From: Rhodospirillales bacterium
GTDB taxonomy: Bacteria > Pseudomonadota > Alphaproteobacteria > Reyranellales > Reyranellaceae
Reading direction: 5' to 3'
Assembly: GCA_016185145.1 (NCBI GenBank)
Contig: JACPOB010000024.1
Location: forward strand, 1 to 64,000
DNA length: 64,000 nt
The translations under genes and the position numbers were made by a program. The notes below the pieces were generated by a model that was not told the DNA's origin, did not search any database, and saw nothing but the letters and a program-made list of their open reading frames with translations. Below are positions 37,039 to 44,714 of this stretch, one piece after another. Position 1 is the first letter of the stretch. The number at the start of each line of letters is the position of its first letter.

Positions 37039-37593
37039 ATGCATATCCTCTTGCGCTTCGCGCGTGCAATCGATGGCCTCACGACAGCCATTGCGCGATT
37101 CGTGCGCTGGGGGCTGCTTGCAAACGCCATCCTTATCACTGCCAATGCCCTCAGTCGGAAGCTGTTCTCGGTGGCCTCCGCGTCGGCGTTCGATCTCCAG
37201 TGGCAGTTCTTTGCCGCCGTTGTCCTGTTGATGGCCGCCTACACGCTCCAGCGCGATGAGCATGTCCGGATCGACATAGTTTCAAGTCACCTGGGCGAGC
37301 GCGGACGCGCCTGGCTCGACCTCCTGGGAATCTGTTTCGTGCTTCTCCCGGTATGCGCTGCGCTCGTATTCGTGAGCTGGCCTCACTTTCTCGACTCCTT
37401 CCAGTCGGGCGAGAGCCGCGCCACGCGCGAGAGCACCAGCACCATCCCAGCCTGGATCATCAAGGGTTTCATTCCTGCTGGATTCGTCCTGCTGGGCATG
37501 CAGGGCGTGGCCGAGGCCATCCGCTGCATAGCCTGCTTGAACGGCGCGCTACCGCGGCGGCCGAATCGGCAGGGGTTGATCCAAGGGGGCTGA
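37039..37593 (+). CDS. TRAP transporter small permease (DctQ family), copy 2
   Basis: 184 residues. Four membrane helices and the conserved loop EHVRIDIVSSHLGERGRAWL define a DctQ subunit. It is similar in plan to copy 1 but clearly diverged. A MerR-type promoter lies just upstream, tying this transporter to metal-responsive control. Its stop is followed within one base by the start region of its DctM partner. Confidence 0.87.
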   Translation: MHILLRFARAIDGLTTAIARFVRWGLLANAILITANALSRKLFSVASASAFDLQWQFFAAVVLLMAAYTLQRDEHVRIDIVSSHLGERGRAWLDLLGICFVLLPVCAALVFVSWPHFLDSFQSGESRATRESTSTIPAWIIKGFIPAGFVLLGMQGVAEAIRCIACLNGALPRRPNRQGLIQGG

Positions 37594-37594
37594 C

Positions 37595-38968
37595 CTGAGC
37601 GATCTTCTTGCGCCGGCCATGTTCGTCTGCCTGGTGATCGTGCTCTTTGCCGGTTTCCCGGTTGCGTTCTCTCTCGCTGCGGTGGCGGGAGTCTTCGGTG
37701 CCATTGGAATCGCCACCGGGGATTTCAAGACATCCTTTCTTACCAACATGCTGTTCCGCATCCAGGGCACGTTCAACAACGACAACTTGCTGGCCTTACC
37801 CCTGCTGATCTTCATGGGAATGCTGCTGGAACGCACGGGAATTGCCGAGGACATGTTCGTTGCCCTCAACCGTCTGTTCGGGCGCCTGCCGGGTGGACTG
37901 GCCTATGCGACGGTCATAGTCGGTGCCGTTCTTTCCGCAATCACGGGCTTCGTGTCGGCATCGGTGGTCGCGGTCGGATTGATCGCGCTGCCGGTGATGC
38001 TGAGGAAAGAATACGATCCAAGGTTGGCGACAGGTGTTGTGGCCGCGTCCGGCACGCTCGCGCAGGTGATCCCGCCCAGCCTGGTGCTGATCGTTCTTGC
38101 CGAGCAGATGGAGGTCTCTCTTGTCGAGATTTATCGCGGCGCCTTGCTGCCGAGCGTGCTCCTTGTCCTGTCATATCTCGCCTACATTTTCATCGTGACG
38201 CGTTTCGCACCGGAGCGTGCACCGCCGTCCCCGCGCGCGCAAGCGGAGGCCTGGACCGGATCACGCATGTTCATCGCCACAGCCCTCGCCGCAGGGCTGC
38301 CTCTGGCAATCGTATTCGCCGTCTTGGCGGTGATCTATTTCGGCGTGGCGACGCCGTCGGAGGGGGGCGCGTTCGGCGTCAGCGCAACACTCGCTTTGGG
38401 CCTGGCCAAACGAAAACTGACAGGCCGCAATCTCAGGCAGGCGATGGACGTCACCGGCATACTGTGCTCGGGCATTATTTTCCTACTGCTTGGCGCGTCG
38501 TTCTTCACGCTGGTCTTCCGCGGCCTCGAGGGCCAGGTCTGGGTCGAATCGCTCTTCGGGCACATCCCGGCCGGGTCGATCGGCTTCATCCTGTTCGTCA
38601 ACGTGGCGATCTTCCTCCTCGCCTTTTTCCTGGACTTCTTCGAGATTGCCTTCATCGTCCTGCCGCTGATCGCGCCGGTCGCGCGGCAGCTTGGCATCGA
38701 CATGGTCTGGCTGACGGTCCTCCTCGCCGTGAATCTGCAGACATCGTTCATGCACCCGCCGTTTGGCATCGCGCTGTACAACCTGCGAAGCGTGGCGCCG
38801 CCATCCATACGGACCTCGCAGATCTATTGGGGCGCGGTTCCCTTCCTGCTGCTCCAGATTCTGATGGTCGGGATTCTCATCGCCGTGCCGCAAATCGTCA
38901 CCACAGCGCCTCCCGCGAAAATCGACATCGATAAGGTACCGATAATTCTTCCGGCGCCACCTGAGTGA
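37595..38968 (+). CDS. TRAP transporter large permease (DctM family), copy 2
   Basis: About 457 residues. I place the start at CTG 37595 because AAGGGGG sits six bases ahead and the added residues (SDLLAPAMFVCLVIVLFAG) restore the usual DctM N-terminus; the first ATG, 37619, lacks a ribosome-binding site. Family landmarks: ITGFVSASVVAVGLIALPVM, ASGTLAQVIPPSLVLIVLAE and AVNLQTSFMHPPFGIALYNL. It completes the second permease pair; again no binding protein is encoded nearby. Confidence 0.9.
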   Translation: MSDLLAPAMFVCLVIVLFAGFPVAFSLAAVAGVFGAIGIATGDFKTSFLTNMLFRIQGTFNNDNLLALPLLIFMGMLLERTGIAEDMFVALNRLFGRLPGGLAYATVIVGAVLSAITGFVSASVVAVGLIALPVMLRKEYDPRLATGVVAASGTLAQVIPPSLVLIVLAEQMEVSLVEIYRGALLPSVLLVLSYLAYIFIVTRFAPERAPPSPRAQAEAWTGSRMFIATALAAGLPLAIVFAVLAVIYFGVATPSEGGAFGVSATLALGLAKRKLTGRNLRQAMDVTGILCSGIIFLLLGASFFTLVFRGLEGQVWVESLFGHIPAGSIGFILFVNVAIFLLAFFLDFFEIAFIVLPLIAPVARQLGIDMVWLTVLLAVNLQTSFMHPPFGIALYNLRSVAPPSIRTSQIYWGAVPFLLLQILMVGILIAVPQIVTTAPPAKIDIDKVPIILPAPPE

Positions 38969-39011
38969 GCGGACGGATCCTTTGAACCTCTGACGGTGAA
39001 TGCTCCGCAAG

Positions 39012-40925
39012 CTACTTGCGGCGCGTGTACCAAAAGCCGGTCAACATGAAACCCAACGTCAGAAACTGGGCAATTATGCCCTCACGCGTCGGGTACACGC
39101 CGAGGATCTCGATGCGCGGCAGACCGCCGACGGGCCAGGAGTCCAGCAATCCGGCTTCCTGCAGTCCGGCGATGCCCTTGCCCGCCAATATGACAGCCAG
39201 GCCGGCGATCAATATCGAGCTGAAGGAAAAGCATTGGGCGATCGGCAGACGCCGGGCGTAGCGCAGCAACGCGAGCGCAATCGCTGCAAGGATCAAAATC
39301 GCAGCGGCAGAGCCCCCCAGCAGGGCCAAGCCCGCTCCTTCGCTCCATAGGGCTGCGAAGAAGAGGATGGTCTCGAAGACCTCGCGGTACACCACAATGA
39401 ATGCTAGCAGGAACAGGAACCAGGCCGATTTGCGCGACAGGGCGCGTGTCAACTTTTCCTCGACATACTTCTGCCAGGCGTTTGCTCGGCTCTTGCCATG
39501 CATCCAGATGCCTACTGAAACCAGCACCGCGGTGGCAATGAGCGAGCCGAAACCCTCGGTCAGTTCGCGACTCGCGCCGCTGATCGACACGAGGCGAGTG
39601 GCCGCCAGCCAGGTCAGGCCGCCGGCGAGGAGGGCTGCACCCCAGCCGGCATGGACGTAGGGCATGAGCTCGCTGCGGTCGGCCTTGCGCAGGAAGGCGA
39701 TCATCGCCACGACGATCAACAGTGCTTCCAGGCCCTCGCGCAAGAGGATCGTGAGGGCACCGACAAAGCTGGAGCCCCAACTCGCGTCTTCCGCGGACAA
39801 CACGCGATCGGCTGCGTCGACGAGCTCGCCGATCCGCTCGGATTTCGCCTGGACGTCCGCGACGGGCGCGCCCCGGCTGATGGCCGCCCGGAGGTCCGCC
39901 ATCGCCTCTTCAACGCCGCGCAGAAGGGCCGCATCCCGCACCGCCAGAACAGGTTCCACCGGCTCGAAGCCGTCCAGGTAGGCCGCGAGCGCGAGATCCG
40001 CAGCCTTTCGTCGGTCACCGCTTTGATAGGCATCGACGCTTTCTGCCAACCGCCCGCGCGCGATGGCCAGTGTGCCGCCCGGCCGATTGCCAACCGAGCC
40101 GGGGTTGCGGCGGAGGAATGCGATTAAGGCACGCGCGTCGCCGTCGCCGATCTGTTCGGCCAACGCCGCCGGCGTCATCTGCGTGACCGCTTCCAAAGTG
40201 GGAAACAGGCCGCGCAGCTTCGCATCGCTGCGCCACAGCTGATCACCTCGCCTGGCCTCGGCATTGGAATAGGCGAGCTGGCCCACGTAGAAGGCGAGGG
40301 CCCAGCGCTCATCCGCCGGCAGGTGGGCGAAGCTTGCCATCGCCGTGCCGTCGAGACCCAGGTCGATGACCTGGTAGAGGCCGAAGACGCTCCTCAGCCG
40401 GGCGCGTGCTTCGTCGGTGAAGGCCAGGGGCGGCGGGTCCATGCCTTTGGCGTTCGGTCCGTCTCCCGCCCCGGAGGCGCCGTGGCACGCTGCGCACTGC
40501 TCTCCGTAGAGGGTTGCTGCGCGGGCAACATCGGGGGCGCGCGACGGTGCGAGAGCCATCGGGTAAGCGGCCAGAAGATCGCCGGCGAGCTTGCGCGCGA
40601 GGTGCGCCACCTCATCGGAAGGGGCCATTCTTTGTACGGCGGCCTGCAGGACTTCCGCCTGGTTCACCAGGCTCGGCCGCGCGTCCGTCGATGGCAAAGC
40701 AGCAAGGCGCTCGCGTACCGAGTTCGTGAATTCCACCATCTCGGCATATTCCGCGGCGTTGACGACCCGGCCGTCCGAGACGGCCTCGCTGTAGTCGACC
40801 GACACGTAGTCCAGGAGGCGCCACACTGTCTGGGCCGTACGGTCCTCGGGGTGGGCCGGGACCGCCGGCAACAGGCTGCAGACGACCAGGAAAGCGACGG
40901 CGATCAGCTTTGCGGACAGGTGCAT
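39012..40925 (-). CDS. Cytochrome c / FTR1-family iron permease fusion
   Basis: 637 residues. Signal peptide, then a cytochrome c domain with CAACHGASGAGDG at about 146-158 (heme CxxCH), a helical periplasmic region, and a C-terminal FTR1 permease with two family motifs: REGLEALLIV near 405 and YREVFETILFF near 505. FTR1 proteins move iron across the membrane, often with redox help; the fused cytochrome could accept electrons during Fe(II) oxidation. Convergent to dctM copy 2, divergent from the methyltransferase. Metal specificity is inferred from the REGLE motifs. Confidence 0.9.
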   Translation of the reverse strand: MHLSAKLIAVAFLVVCSLLPAVPAHPEDRTAQTVWRLLDYVSVDYSEAVSDGRVVNAAEYAEMVEFTNSVRERLAALPSTDARPSLVNQAEVLQAAVQRMAPSDEVAHLARKLAGDLLAAYPMALAPSRAPDVARAATLYGEQCAACHGASGAGDGPNAKGMDPPPLAFTDEARARLRSVFGLYQVIDLGLDGTAMASFAHLPADERWALAFYVGQLAYSNAEARRGDQLWRSDAKLRGLFPTLEAVTQMTPAALAEQIGDGDARALIAFLRRNPGSVGNRPGGTLAIARGRLAESVDAYQSGDRRKAADLALAAYLDGFEPVEPVLAVRDAALLRGVEEAMADLRAAISRGAPVADVQAKSERIGELVDAADRVLSAEDASWGSSFVGALTILLREGLEALLIVVAMIAFLRKADRSELMPYVHAGWGAALLAGGLTWLAATRLVSISGASRELTEGFGSLIATAVLVSVGIWMHGKSRANAWQKYVEEKLTRALSRKSAWFLFLLAFIVVYREVFETILFFAALWSEGAGLALLGGSAAAILILAAIALALLRYARRLPIAQCFSFSSILIAGLAVILAGKGIAGLQEAGLLDSWPVGGLPRIEILGVYPTREGIIAQFLTLGFMLTGFWYTRRK

Positions 40926-41041
40926 TCGAAACCTTATTGCGAATGCTTCTCTATCTCATCCAGGCGCCCTGGTGAAAAGCGGAATGTCGGATGCTCCGCG
41001 ATCGCGGGTTCGTCGATCGGGCCTCGCGGCGAGCCACGATC

Positions 41042-41072
41042 TTGATTCTTTAGGCGCTACAGGATGTATGGC
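41042..41072 (+). promoter_or_regulatory. MerR-type promoter/operator 2 (before the methyltransferase)
   Basis: TTGATT, a 19-base spacer containing TAGGCGCTACAGGATG, then TATGGC. The right half-site CTACAGGATGTA is nearly identical to operators 1 and 4. Transcription would start about 13 bases before the ATG at 41092. Confidence 0.65.
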
Positions 41073-41091
41073 CCTCCTCTGGACGATCGCC

Positions 41092-41757
41092 ATGCCGCCT
41101 GATCTCACCTTCACGCCTGCCGCCGGCCATCATTGGCTAACTCCCTTTTACGATTTCGGCGTGGCCGCGCTCACGCGCGAGAATCGATGGAGGCGTGCGC
41201 TTATCGCACAAATCCGTCCGGGCCCCGGTGACGTGATCCTCGATGTCGGCTGCGGTACGGGATCGCTGCTGGCGCGTCTGGGGACGGCGGCGCGATCTGT
41301 CCGACTCATAGGGATCGATCCGGACCCCGCGATACTGGCGCGTGCCCGCAAAAGATTCGCGGCCGCGGGCCTCTCAGTCGAACTGCGTCTCGGGTTTGCC
41401 CGGCAAGCGGCCGGGTTGCTGGCGGGAACGCGACCGACGAAAGTCGTGTCGAGCCTCGTGTTCCACCAGGTGCCGATGGACGAGAAGGTGGCCGCGCTCG
41501 CCGCGATGCACGCCGTGCTGAGGGCGGGCGGCGAGGTTCACATTGCAGACTATGGGTTACAGCGCACGCCGCTCATGCGCGCGCTCTTCAGAGGGATCAT
41601 TCAGAACCTCGACGGACGCGTGAATACCGAGCCGAATGCCCGCGGTGTGCTCGCCGACCTCATGCGCACAGCCGGATTCCGAAACGTGGAGGAGACGCTC
41701 GTCATTCCGACGCCCAGCGGCTCGATCTCGCTCTATCGAGGGAGCCGCGTATCGTGA
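41092..41757 (+). CDS. Class I SAM-dependent methyltransferase under metal-type promoter
   Basis: 221 residues from ATG 41092; earlier in-frame starts lie within or upstream of the promoter. SAM-binding motif I reads VILDVGCGTGSLLARL near 43-58 and the acidic residue of motif II is in LIGIDPDPAIL. Rossmann-like methyltransferase of the UbiE type, substrate not predictable from sequence. The promoter is a MerR-type element and a MerR regulator gene is convergent, overlapping its 3' end by 25 bp. Methylation of a metal, a metalloid or a chelator precursor are possibilities, none demonstrated. Confidence 0.82.
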   Translation: MPPDLTFTPAAGHHWLTPFYDFGVAALTRENRWRRALIAQIRPGPGDVILDVGCGTGSLLARLGTAARSVRLIGIDPDPAILARARKRFAAAGLSVELRLGFARQAAGLLAGTRPTKVVSSLVFHQVPMDEKVAALAAMHAVLRAGGEVHIADYGLQRTPLMRALFRGIIQNLDGRVNTEPNARGVLADLMRTAGFRNVEETLVIPTPSGSISLYRGSRVS

Positions 41758-42194
41758 TGCTTGGCAGCCTTCGGCGGCGTCGGGGTCCGTTCGGATAACC
41801 GTGAAGAGTCGGCCAGGACTTCGATGATCCGGCACGTAGCAACCTTGCCGTTGTCGCACTCCCTGATCATCCGGACGAGCTCGGTCCTGAGCCCGCGAAG
41901 CCTGCGAATCCGGCTCTCGACGGCTTCGAGTTGAGCTGAGGCGATCCTGCTCACCCGCTGGCAGGATTCCTCGGGCACATCCTGCAGGGCGAGCATCGTC
42001 TTGATGGCCGCGATGTCGAAACCGAGGTCTCTGGCATGGCGGATGAATGCCAGTCGCCGTACGTCCTCTGCTTTGTAGAGGCGCCGTCCGCTGTTTGTGC
42101 GCGGCGCCGGGGGAATGAGCCTGCTCCGTTCGTAGTAGCGAATCGTCTCGATGTTGACGCCCGTACGTTTGGACAGGGTTCCGATGGTAATCAT
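41733..42194 (-). CDS. MerR-family regulator, divalent-metal type
   Basis: 153 residues. The N-terminal HTH is classic (TIGTLSKRTGVNIETIRYYE). Metal-site cysteines: one in PEESCQRV near residue 78, the position that distinguishes divalent-metal sensors (ZntR, MerR, PbrR) from Cu sensors with Ser, and a pair in CDNGKVATC near 112-120. Activates by twisting 19-bp-spacer promoters. Its own start is eight bases from operator 3. Likely regulator of the adjacent methyltransferase, HEXXH and PaaK genes. Confidence 0.88.
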   Translation of the reverse strand: MITIGTLSKRTGVNIETIRYYERSRLIPPAPRTNSGRRLYKAEDVRRLAFIRHARDLGFDIAAIKTMLALQDVPEESCQRVSRIASAQLEAVESRIRRLRGLRTELVRMIRECDNGKVATCRIIEVLADSSRLSERTPTPPKAAKHHDTRLPR

Positions 42195-42201
42195 TTGCCG
42201 G

Positions 42202-42232
42202 TTGATCCTGTAGTGACTACGGGTTTAGGCAT
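42202..42232. promoter_or_regulatory. MerR-type promoter/operator 3 (merR / HEXXH gene)
   Basis: TTGATC followed by CCTGTAG-TGA-CTACGGG, a near-perfect dyad with 7-bp arms, and AGGCAT after a 19-base spacer on the plus strand. It lies between the leftward merR and the rightward HEXXH gene and may serve both: activation to the right, autoregulation to the left. Confidence 0.75.
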
Positions 42233-42272
42233 AACACAACAAGCGGCTCAAAGCACGTGAACTGGAACGAAC

Positions 42273-43067
42273 ATGTCCGAGCGTGTTGCAGGCCTGAACC
42301 GGGACGACAGCGGGTTGGCGAGGGAAAGCCGATCCTGCCGAGGCCCCACGCCTCCCATGATCCTGACCCTGCTTTGGACCCTGGGCACCACAGTGGGCGC
42401 CGCCGCTCTCGACAACGGGACGGCCGCTCAGGGGCGGGCGCCGGGCATCTGCAGCCGAGGGGACGTGGTCGTACAGTCTGCCAACCCGCAGCAGATCCGC
42501 GAAGCCTGTGAGGCTGTCTACGACGTGGTGACGTATTTCGATGGCATTGGCTTCAAGATCGATCCCCATGTCTCGATCGCTTTCAGGGGCGACGTCGATG
42601 CGAAAGAGGGGCACAAGCACGCACACGGTTCCTACGACCCCGCCGGACGGGCGATCAAGCTGTATGCGCGTGAGCGGGCGCGGCCATGGGGCGAGCCCTG
42701 GCAAGACGTCCGCGGCAGCTTTATTCGCCACGAGGTGACCCATGCGGTTGTGGTCCAGATATTGGCGATGCACGGGTCGGACCTTCCACGGGAGTGGCAC
42801 GAATTCATCGCCTATGCGGTGCAGTTCGAGCTGATGGAGCCGTCGCTCCGGGACAGGATTCTAGAGCGCTATTCCAACGTCGCGCCCGCCCGTGCGCTGA
42901 CACAGATCAATCCTTTCACGCATGGTCTGGCTGATCCCGACACCTTCGCGGTGCTCGTCTTCAAGTCGTATCGTGTCTTTGGCGGGCGGGACTTGGTTCG
43001 CCGCCTGCTGACAGCTGAGTTCGTGCCGACACCTCTCGACAGGATGATGCCCTTTCCCCCGAATTGA
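42273..43067 (+). CDS. Secreted HEXXH zincin-like protein (possibly DUF6639)
   Basis: 264 residues from ATG 42273; ATG 42357 begins directly at the signal-like MILTLLWTLGTTVGAAALD and may be the true start. The mature part has IRHEVTHAVV, a zinc-binding HExxH, and WHEFIAYAVQFEL about 20 residues on that could give the third ligand. The pattern resembles DUF6639 family proteins, from memory. Function unknown; a peptidase-like fold in the periplasm is inferred. It lies directly downstream of a MerR-type promoter. Confidence 0.6.
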   Translation: MSERVAGLNRDDSGLARESRSCRGPTPPMILTLLWTLGTTVGAAALDNGTAAQGRAPGICSRGDVVVQSANPQQIREACEAVYDVVTYFDGIGFKIDPHVSIAFRGDVDAKEGHKHAHGSYDPAGRAIKLYARERARPWGEPWQDVRGSFIRHEVTHAVVVQILAMHGSDLPREWHEFIAYAVQFELMEPSLRDRILERYSNVAPARALTQINPFTHGLADPDTFAVLVFKSYRVFGGRDLVRRLLTAEFVPTPLDRMMPFPPN

Positions 43068-43169
43068 TGATGGCCATCGAGTGGACCCGGCGTTGAGCGG
43101 TCGATAGCGGCGAGCTGGTCCCATGCTTCTGCACCAGCCGCCGGGCCGGCGGTATGAGCCGGTCCGCCA

Positions 43170-43226
43170 CTAGCGGATCGTTTCGATATTGACGCGCGTG
43201 CATTGAGACAGAGGTCCAATGGTCAT
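43170..43226 (-). pseudogene. 5' scrap of a second merR gene
   Basis: From ATG 43226 on the minus strand 18 codons read MTIGPLSQCTRVNIETIR and then hit TAG; this is the start of a MerR HTH (compare TIGTLSKRTGVNIETIR at 42194). The homology ends exactly at the stop. Together with operator 4 it is a second copy of the merR promoter region, left behind by duplication or recombination. Confidence 0.75.
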
Positions 43227-43235
43227 ATCAACGGA

Positions 43236-43266
43236 TTGATTCTGTAGCCGCCACAGGATGTAGACA
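43236..43266 (+). promoter_or_regulatory. MerR-type promoter/operator 4 (before the PaaK-like pair)
   Basis: TTGATT, 19-base spacer CTGTAGCCGCCACAGGATG, then TAGACA. The dyad CTGTAG-N3-CCACAG retains the layout of operator 3, with which it is paralogous. The first PaaK-like gene starts 39 bases further on. Confidence 0.72.
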
Positions 43267-43304
43267 TAGCGGGTAGGTAGGGGTGTTTGAATCCGAGAAC
43301 GATC

Positions 43305-44714
43305 ATGACCGAGCATGTCGTAAGGCTGGTCTGGGACGCGTGGCGCACGCGAAAGAGCGGCGTCGGCGCAATCGCGCAGCGCCAGCGTGCCCGTCTCGCC
43401 GATATGGTCGCCCATGCCCGGGCCAGTTCCCCGTACTACCGCGAGCTCTACGGCGATCTGCCAGACCGGGTTGAAAACCCCCGGCAGCTCCCGGTCACCG
43501 ACAAGAAGATGCTGATGGAGCGCTTCGACGAATGGTGCACCGACCGCGCCGTCACGCTCAAGGCTGCAGAAGCGCTCGTCGATGATCCCAACCGGATCGG
43601 AGAATGGTTCCTCGGAAAATACACCGTGATGACCACCTCCGGTACGACCGGGCGGCGCGGCATCTTCGTGGTTGACGATCGAACGATGGCGGTGGTGACC
43701 GCGATGATGCTGCGCTGGATTGGTGACTGGCTGAGCGCTGGTGACGTCCTCAAGGTCACCGCGCGACGCGGCCGGATGGCGATGGTGATGGCCACCGGTG
43801 GCCACTTTGCGTCGGCGGTTGCTGCGGCACGCCTGAAGAAGCGGCGGGGAAAAAGGGTAGAGGTGCTCTCGGCACACATGCCGATGGCGGAACTTGTGGC
43901 GCGGCTGAACCGGTTTCAGCCTGCGCTGCTGGCCCCTTATGCCAGCATGGCCGCGATGCTCGCGGACGAGCAGGAAGCCGACCGGCTCGACATCCATCCT
44001 GTACTGCTGGCCCTCTCGGCCGAAGGTCTGCCACAGCAGGAATATGCCCGAATTGCGCGGGTGTTCAACGCGAAGGTCGGCAACAGCTACGCCGCCTCGG
44101 AATGTATGTTTATGAGCGCCATGTGCGGCGAAGGCTGGCTGCACGTCAACGCGGACTGGGTGGCGTTCGAGCCGGTCGATGCCGACTATCGCCCGGTCCC
44201 GCCGGGCGAGCAGTCGCACACGGTCCTGATCAGCAATCTCGCCAACCGGGTGCAGCCGATCCTCCGCTACGACCTCGGCGACAGTGTGCTGCAGCGGCCG
44301 GACCCGTGCCCATGCGGCAATCCGTTGCCCGCTATTCGCGTGCACGGGCGCTCCGCCGACGTTCTCACGTTCCGGATGGCAGGCGGCGAGGTCAGGCTGC
44401 CTCCGCTGGCGCTCAGCCAGGCGATCGAGTCCGTCCGCGGCGTGACGCTCTTCCAGATCGCGCAGTCCGAGCCGGACGGACTTGAATTACGCCTGCAAAT
44501 CGCGCCAGGGGCGAATGCAGATACAGTTTGGCGCGAGGCCGAAGCAGGTCTGCGAAAGGTGCTTGCCGAGCACGGGCTTGAACACGTCGCTATCAAACGC
44601 GGCGGCGAAGCGCCGGAACAGGGTCGCGGCGGAAAGTTCCGGGAGGTTATTCCGTTGGCTCCAGGTGGAGGAAGCTCGATCGATGAAGGCAAGGATTCCG
44701 AGGAGGAACGCTAA
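43305..44714 (+). CDS. PaaK/CapK-like adenylate-forming enzyme, copy 1
   Basis: 469 residues from ATG 43305 (a TTG 18 bases upstream is the alternative). The ANL-superfamily P-loop is MTTSGTTGRRGIFVVDD near 110-125; RYDLGDSVLQRPDPCPCG and IRVHGRSADVLTF correspond to the PaaK hinge region and its CPCG motif. Phenylacetate-CoA-ligase relatives activate a carboxylate with ATP; the substrate here is unknown. No aromatic-catabolism genes are near. Placement under a metal-type promoter and a tandem paralogue downstream (TAATG overlap) are the striking points. Confidence 0.85.
   Translation: MTEHVVRLVWDAWRTRKSGVGAIAQRQRARLADMVAHARASSPYYRELYGDLPDRVENPRQLPVTDKKMLMERFDEWCTDRAVTLKAAEALVDDPNRIGEWFLGKYTVMTTSGTTGRRGIFVVDDRTMAVVTAMMLRWIGDWLSAGDVLKVTARRGRMAMVMATGGHFASAVAAARLKKRRGKRVEVLSAHMPMAELVARLNRFQPALLAPYASMAAMLADEQEADRLDIHPVLLALSAEGLPQQEYARIARVFNAKVGNSYAASECMFMSAMCGEGWLHVNADWVAFEPVDADYRPVPPGEQSHTVLISNLANRVQPILRYDLGDSVLQRPDPCPCGNPLPAIRVHGRSADVLTFRMAGGEVRLPPLALSQAIESVRGVTLFQIAQSEPDGLELRLQIAPGANADTVWREAEAGLRKVLAEHGLEHVAIKRGGEAPEQGRGGKFREVIPLAPGGGSSIDEGKDSEEER

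Noticed and set aside
40926-41041. Iron-responsive (Irr/RirA/Fur) box ahead of the FTR1 gene
   Set aside because: The AT-richer words near 40930-40950 do not match any of these consensus sites convincingly.
43170-44345. Minus-strand 391-codon frame crossing the first PaaK-like gene
   Set aside because: Only its last 18 codons (the merR stub) are meaningful; the rest is shadow of the ligase gene.
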